From Fibrobacter sp. (GTDB lineage: Bacteria; Fibrobacterota; Fibrobacteria; Fibrobacterales; Fibrobacteraceae): a DNA stretch of 64,000 nucleotides. Positions 36,492 to 45,960 of the stretch are shown here, in pieces. The stretch's first letter is position 1, and each line of letters opens with the position of its first letter. Both the position numbers and the translations under genes were made by a program. The notes beneath the pieces are model-generated. The model searched no databases. It was given only the letters and a program-made list of their open reading frames with translations, and was not told where the DNA came from. The stretch is taken from NCBI GenBank assembly GCA_024398965.1, contig JAKSIF010000010.1, positions 25,847 through 89,846 on the forward strand. Reading direction: 5' to 3'.

Positions 36492-36523
36492 GGCTATAGC
36501 GAACTTTTTATATTTGGGCCAAA

Positions 36524-37291
36524 ATGTTTGACGCCCTGAATTTTCATTTTTCTTTTTACGACTGGCTACTGGTTGTCATGGTGACTGCCCTTGGTACCGT
36601 GAGCGCCTACCTTAAGGACCCCCAGCTCAAGGCCGTTACGGCAACCATACCCATCCCCTTTGGCTTTGCCTACCTTGCTGTCGGAAAGATCATCGATACG
36701 CCCAACGTGATTGCAGGGTTCTACTGCATGCTCTTTGCGAACCTGGTCCGTTTTTTAACCTACAAATTAAAGTGCCCCATTGTCATTTCCATCATTCTAG
36801 GACTCGCCTTTGTGGTCTTTGCCGGAACATTCACCCTACCCCACCTGCCTCAAGGGGAAGGCGTTTTTCTGGGAGCCTGCCTTTTTGATTTCCTTGTTGG
36901 CATCGTCCTGTTCCAAAAACAAAAGTACCAGTCCGGAGTACGCTACAAGACGCCTCTGCCGGTGTACATCAAGGCCCCTGCTATCGCTTGCGTCGTAGGC
37001 GGGCTTATGGTTATCAAGAGCTTTATGCAGGGCTTCTGCACCAGCTTCCCCATGATGAATTCCATCGTGAGCTACGAAAGTCGATTTTCTCTTGGAGACC
37101 AGTGCCGACAGCTACCTGTATTCCTAATGGTGGGGCCGTTCATGTTCATTATCATGCGCTACACGGAGCTTTGGTTTGGTCTCAATCACTGGATTGTGCT
37201 GATTATCGGATGGACCGTTTTTACGCCGCCCTATATGCTTTTAAACAAGGAACTAAAGCGACGTAACGACATAAATTACAACAACTGCTAA
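36524..37291 (+). CDS. Polytopic membrane protein of unknown function
   Basis: The 255-aa protein has about seven hydrophobic helices (for example 14-32, 45-65, 85-105, 115-133, 150-170) and ends in a charged KELKRRND tail. I do not recognise a family. A TATATT box (36509-36514) with discriminator TGGGCC ends 9 nt before the ATG and no Shine-Dalgarno is present, so the leader is at most a few nucleotides. It lies just after the HD-GYP gene, but a functional link is only suggested by position. Confidence 0.8.
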   Translation: MFDALNFHFSFYDWLLVVMVTALGTVSAYLKDPQLKAVTATIPIPFGFAYLAVGKIIDTPNVIAGFYCMLFANLVRFLTYKLKCPIVISIILGLAFVVFAGTFTLPHLPQGEGVFLGACLFDFLVGIVLFQKQKYQSGVRYKTPLPVYIKAPAIACVVGGLMVIKSFMQGFCTSFPMMNSIVSYESRFSLGDQCRQLPVFLMVGPFMFIIMRYTELWFGLNHWIVLIIGWTVFTPPYMLLNKELKRRNDINYNNC

Positions 37292-37417
37292 AACCGCTTT
37301 AGGTCAGAGCCCCCGTGACACGCCTTCCTAGGTGACGGCTGTTACGGTTTTATATTAGTTTACAACTTTAAATCATCAAAATTCTTATATTAGGAATGAC
37401 TAGTATAAGGATTTTTT

Positions 37418-38527
37418 ATGAACTTGAAAAAATTTGCGCCATTAACTGTTGCTACAATGATGTCTCTCGTAGCAATGGGCACTGTAGCTTGCGGCGACGA
37501 CTCCTCCTCCGGCACCAGCCCCGTTGTTCCCGAAAATCCCAACGGGCAGGTTACTCCTGAAAATCCCAGCGGTAACGGTGCCGAGATTACCAATCCCGAC
37601 GACAACGGTCAAGGCGGATTACCCGCAGAAACTCCCATTGACACCCCCGTACAGCCAGGCGATAATACAGGAGACACTCCTGTAGTCACCCCCGGCCAGC
37701 AGGATCAGGCCGGCTGTGCAGCAGGACAAGCTTCTGCACCTGTAGCCTTTGAGCAGTCAAAGTTCAACGATATTGGCGAAGTCTACAAGAACATCCAGTG
37801 CGACGAAAAGGTCGTATTCATCGTTCGACATGCAGAACGTGAAGGATTTACCGGATCTGTTTCAGCCCTTACCGAAGATGGTTTCGAAGCGGCAGTCAAC
37901 GCAGGCAAGAAGCTTATAGGCGAAGGCCAGTTCAAGTATATCTACTCCGGCATGACCCGAACCATGCAGACAGCCCTCGGTATTGCTGCAGGCCGCGGCG
38001 ATGCAACCTTCACAATCACCTATGCAGAAGGCGAAGATGGCAATGAGCACTTTACGGTTGTCTCTCCCGAATTTACAGCGGACACCATTCCGGCCCTTAA
38101 GGATGGTTGGTTCCTGAAAGACAAGGACGCCCGAGACGCCTACATGGCAGCAGATTCCATCAAGAACGTGAACGTAATGTACGCAGCATGGGCTTACGAC
38201 GGCAAGTACGCAGAAGCCTTCTACGATCTTGAAGAACGTAGCCAGGAACTGATCAGTACCTACTTGATCAAGGACTATGCCGAAATGCCCAAGTACACCG
38301 TAGTCGCTTCCCACGACCAGGTACTGATGCCCCTTACCGTGTGGGCCACCGGTAGGCAGATTGACCTCAAGCTGCACAATACCGAAGCTCCCCGTAACTG
38401 GCTTAACTACCTGGCAGGCGTTGCCATCATCATCAACGACAAGAACGAAGTCCGCTACGCCCCCATCAAAGGCATGAACGACTCCGTCATGCCTGACGGC
38501 ACCGTTATCGACGGCGGCATCCAGTAA
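37418..38527 (+). CDS. Lipoprotein with histidine-phosphatase domain
   Basis: The 369-aa product has a lipoprotein signal (lipid Cys in GTVACGDDSSS), a Pro/Asn/Asp-rich low-complexity linker (~28-105) and a histidine phosphatase domain starting VVFIVRHAEREGF with the catalytic RHAE. A second His occurs in VVASHDQVLMPL. An extracytoplasmic phosphatase tethered to the outer membrane is the likely arrangement; phytase or acid phosphatase activity is possible but not shown. AAGG precedes the ATG. It is the second histidine phosphatase in the window and is not close to the CobC-like one. Confidence 0.85.
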   Translation: MNLKKFAPLTVATMMSLVAMGTVACGDDSSSGTSPVVPENPNGQVTPENPSGNGAEITNPDDNGQGGLPAETPIDTPVQPGDNTGDTPVVTPGQQDQAGCAAGQASAPVAFEQSKFNDIGEVYKNIQCDEKVVFIVRHAEREGFTGSVSALTEDGFEAAVNAGKKLIGEGQFKYIYSGMTRTMQTALGIAAGRGDATFTITYAEGEDGNEHFTVVSPEFTADTIPALKDGWFLKDKDARDAYMAADSIKNVNVMYAAWAYDGKYAEAFYDLEERSQELISTYLIKDYAEMPKYTVVASHDQVLMPLTVWATGRQIDLKLHNTEAPRNWLNYLAGVAIIINDKNEVRYAPIKGMNDSVMPDGTVIDGGIQ

Positions 38528-38544
38528 TCCGATTTCACATCGAT

Positions 38545-38582
38545 ACAAAAAAAAGCCTAGGTGATGAACCTAGGCTTTTTGC
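38545..38582. terminator. Bidirectional terminator between convergent lipoprotein genes
   Basis: AAAAGCCTAGGT and ACCTAGGCTTTTT form the stem around GATGA; A-rich and T-rich flanks serve both strands. Confidence 0.85.
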
Positions 38583-38598
38583 TTTGTGTCAAGATTGA

Positions 38599-39123
38599 TT
38601 ACTTGGCAGAAGCGCTGATTGTGAAGATTTCGGTACCGGTGTTACGGATAGCCATTTCGTCGGTATCACCGTAGAAGAACCACATCTGTTCGAAAGAAAG
38701 CTTGACTTCGGCACCAACAACTTCGACCTTCGGGGTCAAATTTGCTTTCTTGGAATACAGGCACATATTGTTGATGTTGGAAGCCAGGTTCAAAACAGCA
38801 CCTTCGACAGTCCAAGTACCATATACCGGATTGCAGTCAGGATATCCTGCATTGGGGTTCATGGGAGGCAGATCAAATTCAAAGGAACCATCTTTGTTAA
38901 GGATAAGGGAGCCCGGATTGCCGGAATAATCCATTTCTGCAAACATTGCACCGGAATTCTTGTCTGCGGCACCCTTTGCTGTCCAGGTACCCACGAGGCA
39001 GTCATGGGTAATGCCTGCGCCACAAAGTTCAGCCTTGGTAGGATCCGGAGTGGAGTCATCGCTACAAGCGGTCATGAGACCCATAGCGCAGATGCCAGCC
39101 AGCAGAGACAGTTTCTTGATCAT
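38599..39123 (-). CDS. Lipocalin-like lipoprotein
   Basis: The 174-aa product has a lipobox (GLMTAC-SDDS) and a mature domain with DCLVGTWTAKG and YGTWTVEGAVLNL, the W-containing strands typical of lipocalin-like small barrels, with GSLILNKDGSFEF between. It may bind a lipid or stabilise an envelope component; this is inference. GAGGTG precedes the chosen ATG. The frame runs 27 codons further upstream without a plausible start or signal. Confidence 0.75.
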   Translation of the reverse strand: MIKKLSLLAGICAMGLMTACSDDSTPDPTKAELCGAGITHDCLVGTWTAKGAADKNSGAMFAEMDYSGNPGSLILNKDGSFEFDLPPMNPNAGYPDCNPVYGTWTVEGAVLNLASNINNMCLYSKKANLTPKVEVVGAEVKLSFEQMWFFYGDTDEMAIRNTGTEIFTISASAK

Positions 39124-39211
39124 TATACACCTCATTAATTTTTTCTTGAATATAAGAAAAAGTTGGAAACAAAGGAACATTTTTGCAAATAATTTACCCG
39201 GCAACAGAGGA

Positions 39212-39952
39212 TTAGCGCAGTTTTTCCAGGTTCACTACGTGGAGAATCTGGTCAAGCACCTTGAATTTCACCTCGAATCCGGCAAATTTAAAGCCGTAGA
39301 CTCGTTCCGGATCCTTCTGATATGCGGGCCTTGGGTCCTCGGACAGGATTTCCTGAAGGGTTTTCAGTTTTTCTGTCGGAAATTTAGCCGCAAGATTCTC
39401 CGGGAAATCAACCTGCAGGGTATTAAAGCGAACCTGCTCCGCAAAGCCTCCGAGAGCCTCGGGAACGGAATCGGCGTAAGGCAGGTAGGGTTTTATATCC
39501 ACGATGGGCGTACCATCCATCATGTCGGCGCCGCTGACGATAATTTCAGGCCCATTGTAGTCGCCATCGGAAACGTTCAGCCGGATTTCCTCAATCTTGA
39601 CGCAACTCATGGCCACCGGATTGGGGCGGAAGCTGCTACGGGTTGCAAAGACGCCCAGGCGCTTGTTGCCCCCAAGACGCGGGGGGCGCACTGTTGGGCT
39701 CCAGCGATTTTCGCCATCCTCGCCCATTCTTACATTTTCTGAAAAAATCCAGAGGATCCAAAGGTGGCTGAAACCTTCAAGCCCTCGCAGGGCGTCAGCT
39801 ACGCGAAACTCCGGCTCGAAACGGATGGCGGAACGCAGTTCCTTCAGGAGACCGCTTTGGCGGGGAATACCGAATTTATCTGGGAAATCGCCCTTGATTT
39901 TGGCGATGACCTTGAAGGGGTATACAGACGGGGTTTTGCGGGATTCGTTCAC
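39212..39952 (-). CDS. trmO: tRNA (N6-threonylcarbamoyladenosine37-N6)-methyltransferase TrmO
   Basis: TrmO methylates t6A37 of certain tRNAs. The 246-aa protein shows the family signature RPPRLGGN ... GVFATRSSFRPNPV and the VSGADMMDGTPIVDIKPYLPY block that follows it, with a C-terminal extension of ~80 residues as in other bacterial TsaA/TrmO proteins. The start is GTG at 39952, preceded by TATATA-N7 with no Shine-Dalgarno, again suggesting a leaderless message. It diverges from putP across ~100 bp. Confidence 0.93.
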   Translation of the reverse strand: MNESRKTPSVYPFKVIAKIKGDFPDKFGIPRQSGLLKELRSAIRFEPEFRVADALRGLEGFSHLWILWIFSENVRMGEDGENRWSPTVRPPRLGGNKRLGVFATRSSFRPNPVAMSCVKIEEIRLNVSDGDYNGPEIIVSGADMMDGTPIVDIKPYLPYADSVPEALGGFAEQVRFNTLQVDFPENLAAKFPTEKLKTLQEILSEDPRPAYQKDPERVYGFKFAGFEVKFKVLDQILHVVNLEKLR

Positions 39953-40050
39953 ACAGGACTATATAGAAAATTTACTATCTTCCCGAGTGGAATTATTAAC
40001 ACAGGCGTCTCTTATTCCAAGAACAACGCCGTAACAAAGAAGAGGAACAA

Positions 40051-41595
40051 ATGACTGTTGTAGTCTTTATTCTTTACCTTCTGATGATGCTGGGCATCGG
40101 TGCCTACTTCTCCAGAAAGGCAAACAGCCTCAACGCCTATTACCTGGGCAACCGTGGCATGAATAAGTGGGTGGTGGCAATGTCTGCCCAGGCATCCGAC
40201 ATGAGTGGCTGGATGCTCATGGGTCTTCCGGGCGCCATCTACCTCAGCGGCTTCTCCGAAGCTTGGATCGGTATCGGTCTTGTGATCGGTACCTACTTCA
40301 ACTGGAAGATTGTGGGCCGTCGTCTCCGCAAGTATTCCCACTTCTGCGGCGATTCCATTACCCTCCCCGACTTCCTCTCCAACCGCTTCCGTGACCAGAA
40401 GGGCGTTATCCGCGTGATTGCCTCCTTCTTCATTCTGGCATTCTTCCTGTTCTACACCGTTTCCGGCTTTGTGGCTTCCGCTAAGCTGTTCGGCACCATC
40501 TTCGGCCTGGACTACACCACCGGCCTTATCATCGGCGCCGTTGTGGTTGTCAGCTACACCTTCATGGGCGGCTTCTTCGCCGTTTGCTGGACCGACTTCA
40601 TCCAGGCATCCATGATGCTCATCGCCGTACTCGTGATTCCTACCATCATCTGCATCTCCGGCGGTGGTTTTGCCGCTACCATGGACGCAGTGAATGTCCA
40701 GAATCCCTACCTCATGAGCCTCTTCACCAACGCATCCACCGGCAAGGCAATCGGTTTCATTTCCCTGATTTCCAGCCTGGCCTGGGGTCTTGGCTACTTC
40801 GGTATGCCTCACATCTTGGTGCGTTTCATGTCCATCAAGAACGCAGAAGAAATCACCCACTCTCGCCGTATCGCCATGACCTGGGTTATCATCTGCCTTG
40901 GTGCCGTGATCATGATTGGTCTCCTGGGCCGCTACTACGTTAGCGCCAACGGTCTCTCCGTTACCGACCCTGAACGTATCTTCATGGTTCTCTGCCAGGC
41001 ACTCTGCCACCCGGCAATCGCATCTATCCTCATGGCTGCAATCCTTGCCGCTATCATGAGTACCGCAGACTCCCAGCTCCTGGTTTCTGCTTCCGCCTTC
41101 AGTAACGACATGTATAAGCACATCTTCCGCAAGAACGCTTCCAACAAGGAAATCATGTGGGTAAGCCGCATTGTGGTTGCCGTTATCGCTATCATCGCCG
41201 TTCTCGTGGCTCTCCAGGGCGCACCCTCTGCCGACGGCGCTGCCAAGACCGGCAAGAACTTCCTGGATGTGGTCATGAGCCTCGTTAGCTTCGCCTGGGG
41301 TGGCTTTGGCGCTACCTTCGGCCCGCTGGTACTGCTCGCCCTCTTCTGGAAGCGTACCACCCTGCCCGCAGCCGTTGCCGGTATGCTGGTTGGCGGTATC
41401 ACCACCTTCGTATGGAAGTTCTACCTCTCTGGCCTTAGCGCAGAAATCTTCCAGATCTATGAACTGGTTCCGGGCTTTGTCTTCAGCATGATTACCATCA
41501 TCGTGGTAAGCCTTCTGACCAAGCAGCCCAGCAAGGAAATCCAGGACGAATTCGACGCCGTGGAACACACCCGCCTTTCCGACATGAAGCTTTAA
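40051..41595 (+). CDS. putP: Sodium/proline symporter
   Basis: PutP imports proline with sodium at the inner membrane. The 514-aa protein has 13 predicted helices and the SSS-family motifs SAQASDMSGWMLMGLPG (helix 2, substrate and Na+ site) and MAAILAAIMSTADSQLLV (helix 9, the Ser-rich Na+ motif). Length matches PutP (~500). GAGGAA precedes the ATG. No proline dehydrogenase gene is nearby, so uptake may serve osmoprotection or protein synthesis. Confidence 0.94.
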   Translation: MTVVVFILYLLMMLGIGAYFSRKANSLNAYYLGNRGMNKWVVAMSAQASDMSGWMLMGLPGAIYLSGFSEAWIGIGLVIGTYFNWKIVGRRLRKYSHFCGDSITLPDFLSNRFRDQKGVIRVIASFFILAFFLFYTVSGFVASAKLFGTIFGLDYTTGLIIGAVVVVSYTFMGGFFAVCWTDFIQASMMLIAVLVIPTIICISGGGFAATMDAVNVQNPYLMSLFTNASTGKAIGFISLISSLAWGLGYFGMPHILVRFMSIKNAEEITHSRRIAMTWVIICLGAVIMIGLLGRYYVSANGLSVTDPERIFMVLCQALCHPAIASILMAAILAAIMSTADSQLLVSASAFSNDMYKHIFRKNASNKEIMWVSRIVVAVIAIIAVLVALQGAPSADGAAKTGKNFLDVVMSLVSFAWGGFGATFGPLVLLALFWKRTTLPAAVAGMLVGGITTFVWKFYLSGLSAEIFQIYELVPGFVFSMITIIVVSLLTKQPSKEIQDEFDAVEHTRLSDMKL

Positions 41596-41599
41596 GCGC

Positions 41600-41650
41600 T
41601 TCGCGCAATTATGAATTATGAATTATGAATTACGATTTATAGTTTGTAAT
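41600..41650. repeat. Heptad repeat ATGAATT after putP
   Basis: GCGCTTCGCGC is followed by three ATGAATT-type units and degenerate copies. It belongs with the other heptad elements. Confidence 0.6.
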
Positions 41651-41667
41651 TGACGATAATTTTAAAC

Positions 41668-41702
41668 AAGAAAACCCGGACCTCTCGGTTCGGGTTTCTT
41701 TT
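41668..41702. terminator. Bidirectional terminator between putP and the FISUMP gene
   Basis: AAGAAAACCCGGACC pairs with GGTTCGGGTTTCTTTT around TCTC. Confidence 0.85.
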
Positions 41703-41727
41703 ATTACCATTTTTGCAACAGGATTTT

Positions 41728-42498
41728 TTAGTCCTTCAAGCAACGGACCGATGCAAAGAATTCTATAGGATATTCATACGGGCTAAAGCACGCTTCTGTG
41801 TTTCCAAGTCCGGCAAAAAGACCATATCCGAGTTCAGTACTGGTCCAGAAACGTTCATCATCCTGACATTCGTCGGAAGGGGACGAATGATAGAACGCTT
41901 TCATAGCTTCATCATCGTTTTCTAATATCGAAGCAAACTTTTCAATTTCAGCAAAGGACGGCAAGCGCCAACCGTCAGGGCAAATACCTTGGAAATTTTC
42001 CGGTAAGTTGCAGTACCACATACAATCCGAGCATATCGTGCCACAGCCTGATTTTAAGGAATCCATTGCAGATCCAACATCATAATAGAAGTATTTACTA
42101 CCAGCAAATGTTTGATCGGGATATTCTGCATCGTACGCAAGGTCTTCGGCCATCCAGGTATCGCTGGTTATAGAATCCTCGCCATCAAAATATTTCAAGG
42201 TAATGGTCTTATATGTTTTTGAGTCTCGAGGGTCAGTCATTTCGCCGTAAGAAACAACAGTTTCATACTTCGTTCCTTTACTTGACGAAGACGTTGCCGT
42301 AGAATCAACCTTAGATATTGAAGAAGAAGAACCTGCAGAATCAGCCTTAGATACCGATGAAGAAGATTCTACAGAATCCACCTTAGATATAGACGAGGAT
42401 GATTCTACATCTTCCGCATTCGACACATTATTCGTAGGCTCATCACCACAAGCAGCAAGAAGTGCTGCTACGGCAACAGAACTCCATAAATATTTCAT
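41728..42498 (-). CDS. FISUMP-domain lipoprotein (Fib_succ_major family)
   Basis: The 256-aa product has a lipobox (ALLAACGDE), a Ser-rich spacer with four SSSS blocks (~25-75), and a C-terminal FISUMP domain: DPRDSKTYKTITL, WMAEDLAY, a Cys-rich loop (CGTICSDCMWYC), CPDGWRLPS, FWTSTE and SVRCLKD. This paralogous domain is expanded in Fibrobacter; its function is unknown. AGGAGG precedes the ATG and overlaps the stop codon of the transglutaminase gene, so the two are translationally coupled. Its transfer to the surface as a lipoprotein is inferred. Confidence 0.93.
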   Translation of the reverse strand: MKYLWSSVAVAALLAACGDEPTNNVSNAEDVESSSSISKVDSVESSSSVSKADSAGSSSSISKVDSTATSSSSKGTKYETVVSYGEMTDPRDSKTYKTITLKYFDGEDSITSDTWMAEDLAYDAEYPDQTFAGSKYFYYDVGSAMDSLKSGCGTICSDCMWYCNLPENFQGICPDGWRLPSFAEIEKFASILENDDEAMKAFYHSSPSDECQDDERFWTSTELGYGLFAGLGNTEACFSPYEYPIEFFASVRCLKD

Positions 42499-42506
42499 GA
42501 TTCCTC

Positions 42507-44585
42507 CTATTTCATCCATCTATGTTCTTCGTAATCCTGAAGAATCTTTATTGTCTGTTGCAACTTTTCATTTGCCGAAGGATCGGCCTTCTTCGTGCCC
42601 AAAGTACCGGCATCCGCCCGTTGCAATCGTTTAACAAACGCACCTACGGTTTCTCCATCTTCTCGATGATAACCTAATGTTGTTAAAACAAGTTCAGCCT
42701 TGGTCAGCTTACGGGCCAATTCGGCAGCTGCAGCATTCTTCGGGGTAATGATGTTGCGACGACGTCCCTTTAGGTATCCGCGAACCTTCAGTCCAACAAA
42801 AGCAAGGATTGCAATTACAAGAGCCACGTAAATGGCAATACCATCGGTAATCTTTTGCGTGTAGTTCTGCCAGCTGTCCACGGTGCGGCGCCATTCACCT
42901 TCCTTAAGGAAGTGCATAAGGCGAGCAGCACGCCCCTGGAGGCTTTCCCACTTGGCACTCAGCCAACTTGGTTCAGAGCCCATTGGAGTAAGCATAGGCG
43001 GTGTGGGGTCAAAGACAACCCAGCGACCATCCACAAACGCCTCAACCCAGGAATGGGAATGCTTACGGCGGAAGACGGCGTAGGGGCGGCCCTCCACCAC
43101 CTCGGGATTTGCAAAGCCGGTGGCATAGCGGGCGGGAATTCCTACACGACGCAAGGTTAAAGTTGCCAGGGTCGCATAATATTCGCAGAAGCCCTGCTTG
43201 GCATGCCAGAAGATGGAGAGGGGATCTTTTTTTACGTCGCTGCCAGAACCACGCCAACGTTCAAGGCCCGGAATCTGCAGGGAATAGGTGAAGTTTTCCT
43301 TGAAGTAGGCGAGTATGCGCTGGAGGTTTTCTGAATCGCTACTAGAAACGTCGCGACGAACCAACCCCATGGCATCCACCACGGAATCTATGAGAGGTTC
43401 GTAACGAGAACCAATAAGCAAGTCCCCTTCATTGTAGACCAGCAAGGAGTCCGGTATTGCACAGGGATTCGTCGATATTTCAGCAGATACGGAATCATTT
43501 TTTCCAACAGATACGGAACCGTTCTCGCAAACGAAATAATGCCAGTCGGATCGCTTGCCATTCTTGTCTAGACCATTGACCATACCTCCGGCGAAGTAAT
43601 GGAGGGAATCCAAATCCTTGGCGGCAAATCCTACAGATCCATAGGGAGCAAAGACAAAGCCGAAATTATTAAGTGTCGATTGCACCCAAACCTGACGAGG
43701 CTTACGAACAATGCCGGCAGAATCCAAAGGACGAGTCAACGAATCCGCCACTTCAAGAACAGCATAGTCCACTTGATAGTAAGCAGGCATCAAGGTCTTT
43801 ACAACTTCAGTCGGCAACTTCCAGATTCCGGCAACATACTTTTCATAACTGGCGGCCTTTAGGTAGCGGGAAGGCTGTGTATCCCAAACGCGGAGTACCA
43901 CCTGGCTGTTGTACTTTCCGTTGTAATTGCTGCCGAAGCTACCCAAGGCGGCCACCTGGTCAAAACCCATGACTCGTTCCCGCTGGTAAAAATCTTCCGC
44001 CCAACGGGCTCCGTTTTCGTATCGGTGGGCCCGCCAGTAACGCCAACCTCCGTAAGAAATCCCTGACAAGGCTATAATCAGAAACCCAAACAGCAAATAC
44101 TTGTACCAGGCAGTTCCGCGTCGATTGTAGGCGAACAGGGCAAGCAATAGGCCCGCAATTCCAACGCCAGCCCAACCCTTAGGAATCATGAACATTCCAA
44201 ACAGAAGGGCTGCCACACCATCGAAGGCGACAAAGGTTTCATAGCCTCCATTACCGCGGCTCCGCTCCTGAAGCGCAGCCAGGAAAAGTAGGTATAATCC
44301 GGGCAAGAAAACCATAACCGGATTCACACCATTTTCTACACCCGGAGTCATGACCCAGTACAAAGCCAGCGGGACAATGGCGCCATAGGCGGGAATCTTG
44401 TTGTACCGCGGACGCTTGGAAAATTCACGGCGACTGGTTGCGTTAACAACTCCGATTACAGCGAAGTATACGGCAAAAACCAAACCAAGCCAGGTCATGT
44501 CGAACGTGTGCCCCAGATTGAAAGAGGCTAACACCAGGAACAGCACCTTGGCGATATAGCGGATGTCTACGATTTCTTTTTTCAT
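42507..44585 (-). CDS. Membrane-anchored transglutaminase-like protein
   Basis: The 692-aa protein has six or seven N-terminal membrane helices (1-~180), a large extracytoplasmic region with a transglutaminase core (Cys467 in GFCEYYATL, His511 in HSHSWVEAF, Asp526 in VFDPTPP), and a C-terminal helix (~595-615) leading to a cytoplasmic domain (~640-692). This is the DUF3488/TgpA-type arrangement found next to MoxR and DUF58 genes. The catalytic triad is intact. The start overlaps the DUF58 stop by 4 nt (ATGA). The substrate, probably an envelope peptide or protein, is not known. Confidence 0.93.
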   Translation of the reverse strand: MKKEIVDIRYIAKVLFLVLASFNLGHTFDMTWLGLVFAVYFAVIGVVNATSRREFSKRPRYNKIPAYGAIVPLALYWVMTPGVENGVNPVMVFLPGLYLLFLAALQERSRGNGGYETFVAFDGVAALLFGMFMIPKGWAGVGIAGLLLALFAYNRRGTAWYKYLLFGFLIIALSGISYGGWRYWRAHRYENGARWAEDFYQRERVMGFDQVAALGSFGSNYNGKYNSQVVLRVWDTQPSRYLKAASYEKYVAGIWKLPTEVVKTLMPAYYQVDYAVLEVADSLTRPLDSAGIVRKPRQVWVQSTLNNFGFVFAPYGSVGFAAKDLDSLHYFAGGMVNGLDKNGKRSDWHYFVCENGSVSVGKNDSVSAEISTNPCAIPDSLLVYNEGDLLIGSRYEPLIDSVVDAMGLVRRDVSSSDSENLQRILAYFKENFTYSLQIPGLERWRGSGSDVKKDPLSIFWHAKQGFCEYYATLATLTLRRVGIPARYATGFANPEVVEGRPYAVFRRKHSHSWVEAFVDGRWVVFDPTPPMLTPMGSEPSWLSAKWESLQGRAARLMHFLKEGEWRRTVDSWQNYTQKITDGIAIYVALVIAILAFVGLKVRGYLKGRRRNIITPKNAAAAELARKLTKAELVLTTLGYHREDGETVGAFVKRLQRADAGTLGTKKADPSANEKLQQTIKILQDYEEHRWMK

Positions 44586-45862
44586 AGAGACACTCCGCCA
44601 GAAATTTTCGCATTCACAAACAGCGTCTTGTGATCACTGGCAGCATCTCCCGCAGGAGCATCGCCCTTGAAGCGGGTCACAACAATATGCTTGTGAACCA
44701 GCGGGTCATCCTTTGCAAAAAGGCCCACGCGAAGCACCGGATCCATAGGGCGGGCCGCCGGAGACCAGGGCCCCGGTTTCTTCGCGGAAATCAGGTTGGC
44801 CGCAGGAATTCGAGCCAATGCATCTAGCAAGTTCTTGCGGCCTTCGCCATTGGCGGCGCCACTGCCGGCAAGCGGGATTTCCTCGTCGTCGATAAAGAAA
44901 CGTCCCAGGATGTTCCGTTCCAGAAGCCAAATGCCAATGCCTGCGGTAAGCCTGATGGCGTTTTCCAAATGTTGACGTTCCACGAAAGAAGGCGCCGCCG
45001 TGTCCAGCACCAGAATGGCGCCGGCCCCACGTTCTGTTTCAAATTCCTTGGTAAAAGGACGTCCGTATCGGGCAAAGGCCCTATGGTGCAAGTCTCGTAG
45101 GGCATCACCCTCACGATATTCCCGAACGCCCACGAAATTCATACCGCGGGTAAGGCTCGGCATGAGCAGCGGTGCAAACACCATACCGCTGGCGCCCGAC
45201 GTAAGGAACGGGAACTCGCCCACCTTTATAGGGCGAGGATAAACCAGAAGTTCAGCGGAACCCATGTATGGATAAGGCCAGCACATAAGGCCCATAATCT
45301 CGGGAACGTTGGCCGCAATTTTCCTTAAGGGAAAGGCTCCTCGATTCTTTGTCTGGATGGAACACTCCAGTTTCTTGAAACCATCCGCCTTAGTTACCCG
45401 CACAAGTTCCGACGGCTCTACCGTCAAGGACGGATCCATTCTGAAAGACGAAAGCTGAACGGAATCCAAGCGATTGTTCTTACGGAAGAAGCCCTTCTTT
45501 TTTCCAACTGCATTAACAGCAGAATCACCACCAACGCCAATCTCTGCAGAGATTGTTGCAACCTCGCCTTCGTATGCCGGCGTCACAACCACATTTTCAA
45601 TGGAAACATAATTCAGTTTGCAAGAAGCAAACAAGGAAAGAATCATCCCTAGAAACAGCAAAAAATCCAAACCGCAGAACACCCAGGCAGCCCAAAAGCC
45701 GGGAACCATGCCCAGCGCCATGGACAGCGGGAACAAGGCAGCAGCAGCGCGACCAGCCGGAGTAAAGTATTCTTGCCACAGGTAGTAAATATGCATCAAA
45801 AGCCCAGCACGCCGAGGCGCACGGGGAACGCTATTTACAAACCATGAAGCAAAAGATTTCAT
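44582..45862 (-). CDS. DUF58 domain protein
   Basis: The 426-aa protein has two N-terminal membrane helices (~40-80), a beta-rich region and the DUF58 motif MNFVGVREYREGDALRDLHHRAFARYG, followed by a von Willebrand-A-like fold (GAILVLDTAAPSF). DUF58 proteins are coupled to MoxR AAA+ ATPases and are thought to be their chaperone clients or adaptors. No Shine-Dalgarno is visible before the ATG; a second in-frame ATG 22 codons later is possible. The 98-bp gap from moxR holds a repeat rather than a terminator, so co-transcription is plausible. Confidence 0.9.
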   Translation of the reverse strand: MKSFASWFVNSVPRAPRRAGLLMHIYYLWQEYFTPAGRAAAALFPLSMALGMVPGFWAAWVFCGLDFLLFLGMILSLFASCKLNYVSIENVVVTPAYEGEVATISAEIGVGGDSAVNAVGKKKGFFRKNNRLDSVQLSSFRMDPSLTVEPSELVRVTKADGFKKLECSIQTKNRGAFPLRKIAANVPEIMGLMCWPYPYMGSAELLVYPRPIKVGEFPFLTSGASGMVFAPLLMPSLTRGMNFVGVREYREGDALRDLHHRAFARYGRPFTKEFETERGAGAILVLDTAAPSFVERQHLENAIRLTAGIGIWLLERNILGRFFIDDEEIPLAGSGAANGEGRKNLLDALARIPAANLISAKKPGPWSPAARPMDPVLRVGLFAKDDPLVHKHIVVTRFKGDAPAGDAASDHKTLFVNAKISGGVSL

Positions 45863-45878
45863 ATACCGCGGAGCAATC

Positions 45879-45960
45879 TTCTAGATCCTTCGACTTCGCC
45901 CTTACGGGCTTCGCTCAGGATGACACAACAATCTTTATCCTTTATCCTTTCCGTTTTATC
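45879..45960. repeat. TCTAGATCCTTCGAC...CAGGATGACA repeat plus TTTATCC heptads
   Basis: TCTAGATCCTTCGACTTCGCC and GGGCTTCGCTCAGGATGACA make an imperfect inverted repeat of a kind common in bacterial intergenic DNA; TTTATCC heptads follow. It separates DUF58 and moxR. Confidence 0.6.

Noticed and set aside
36524..37291. Membrane protein as part of the HD-GYP operon
   Set aside because: It has its own -10 box and no ribosome-binding site of an internal operon gene, so co-function is not supported beyond proximity.
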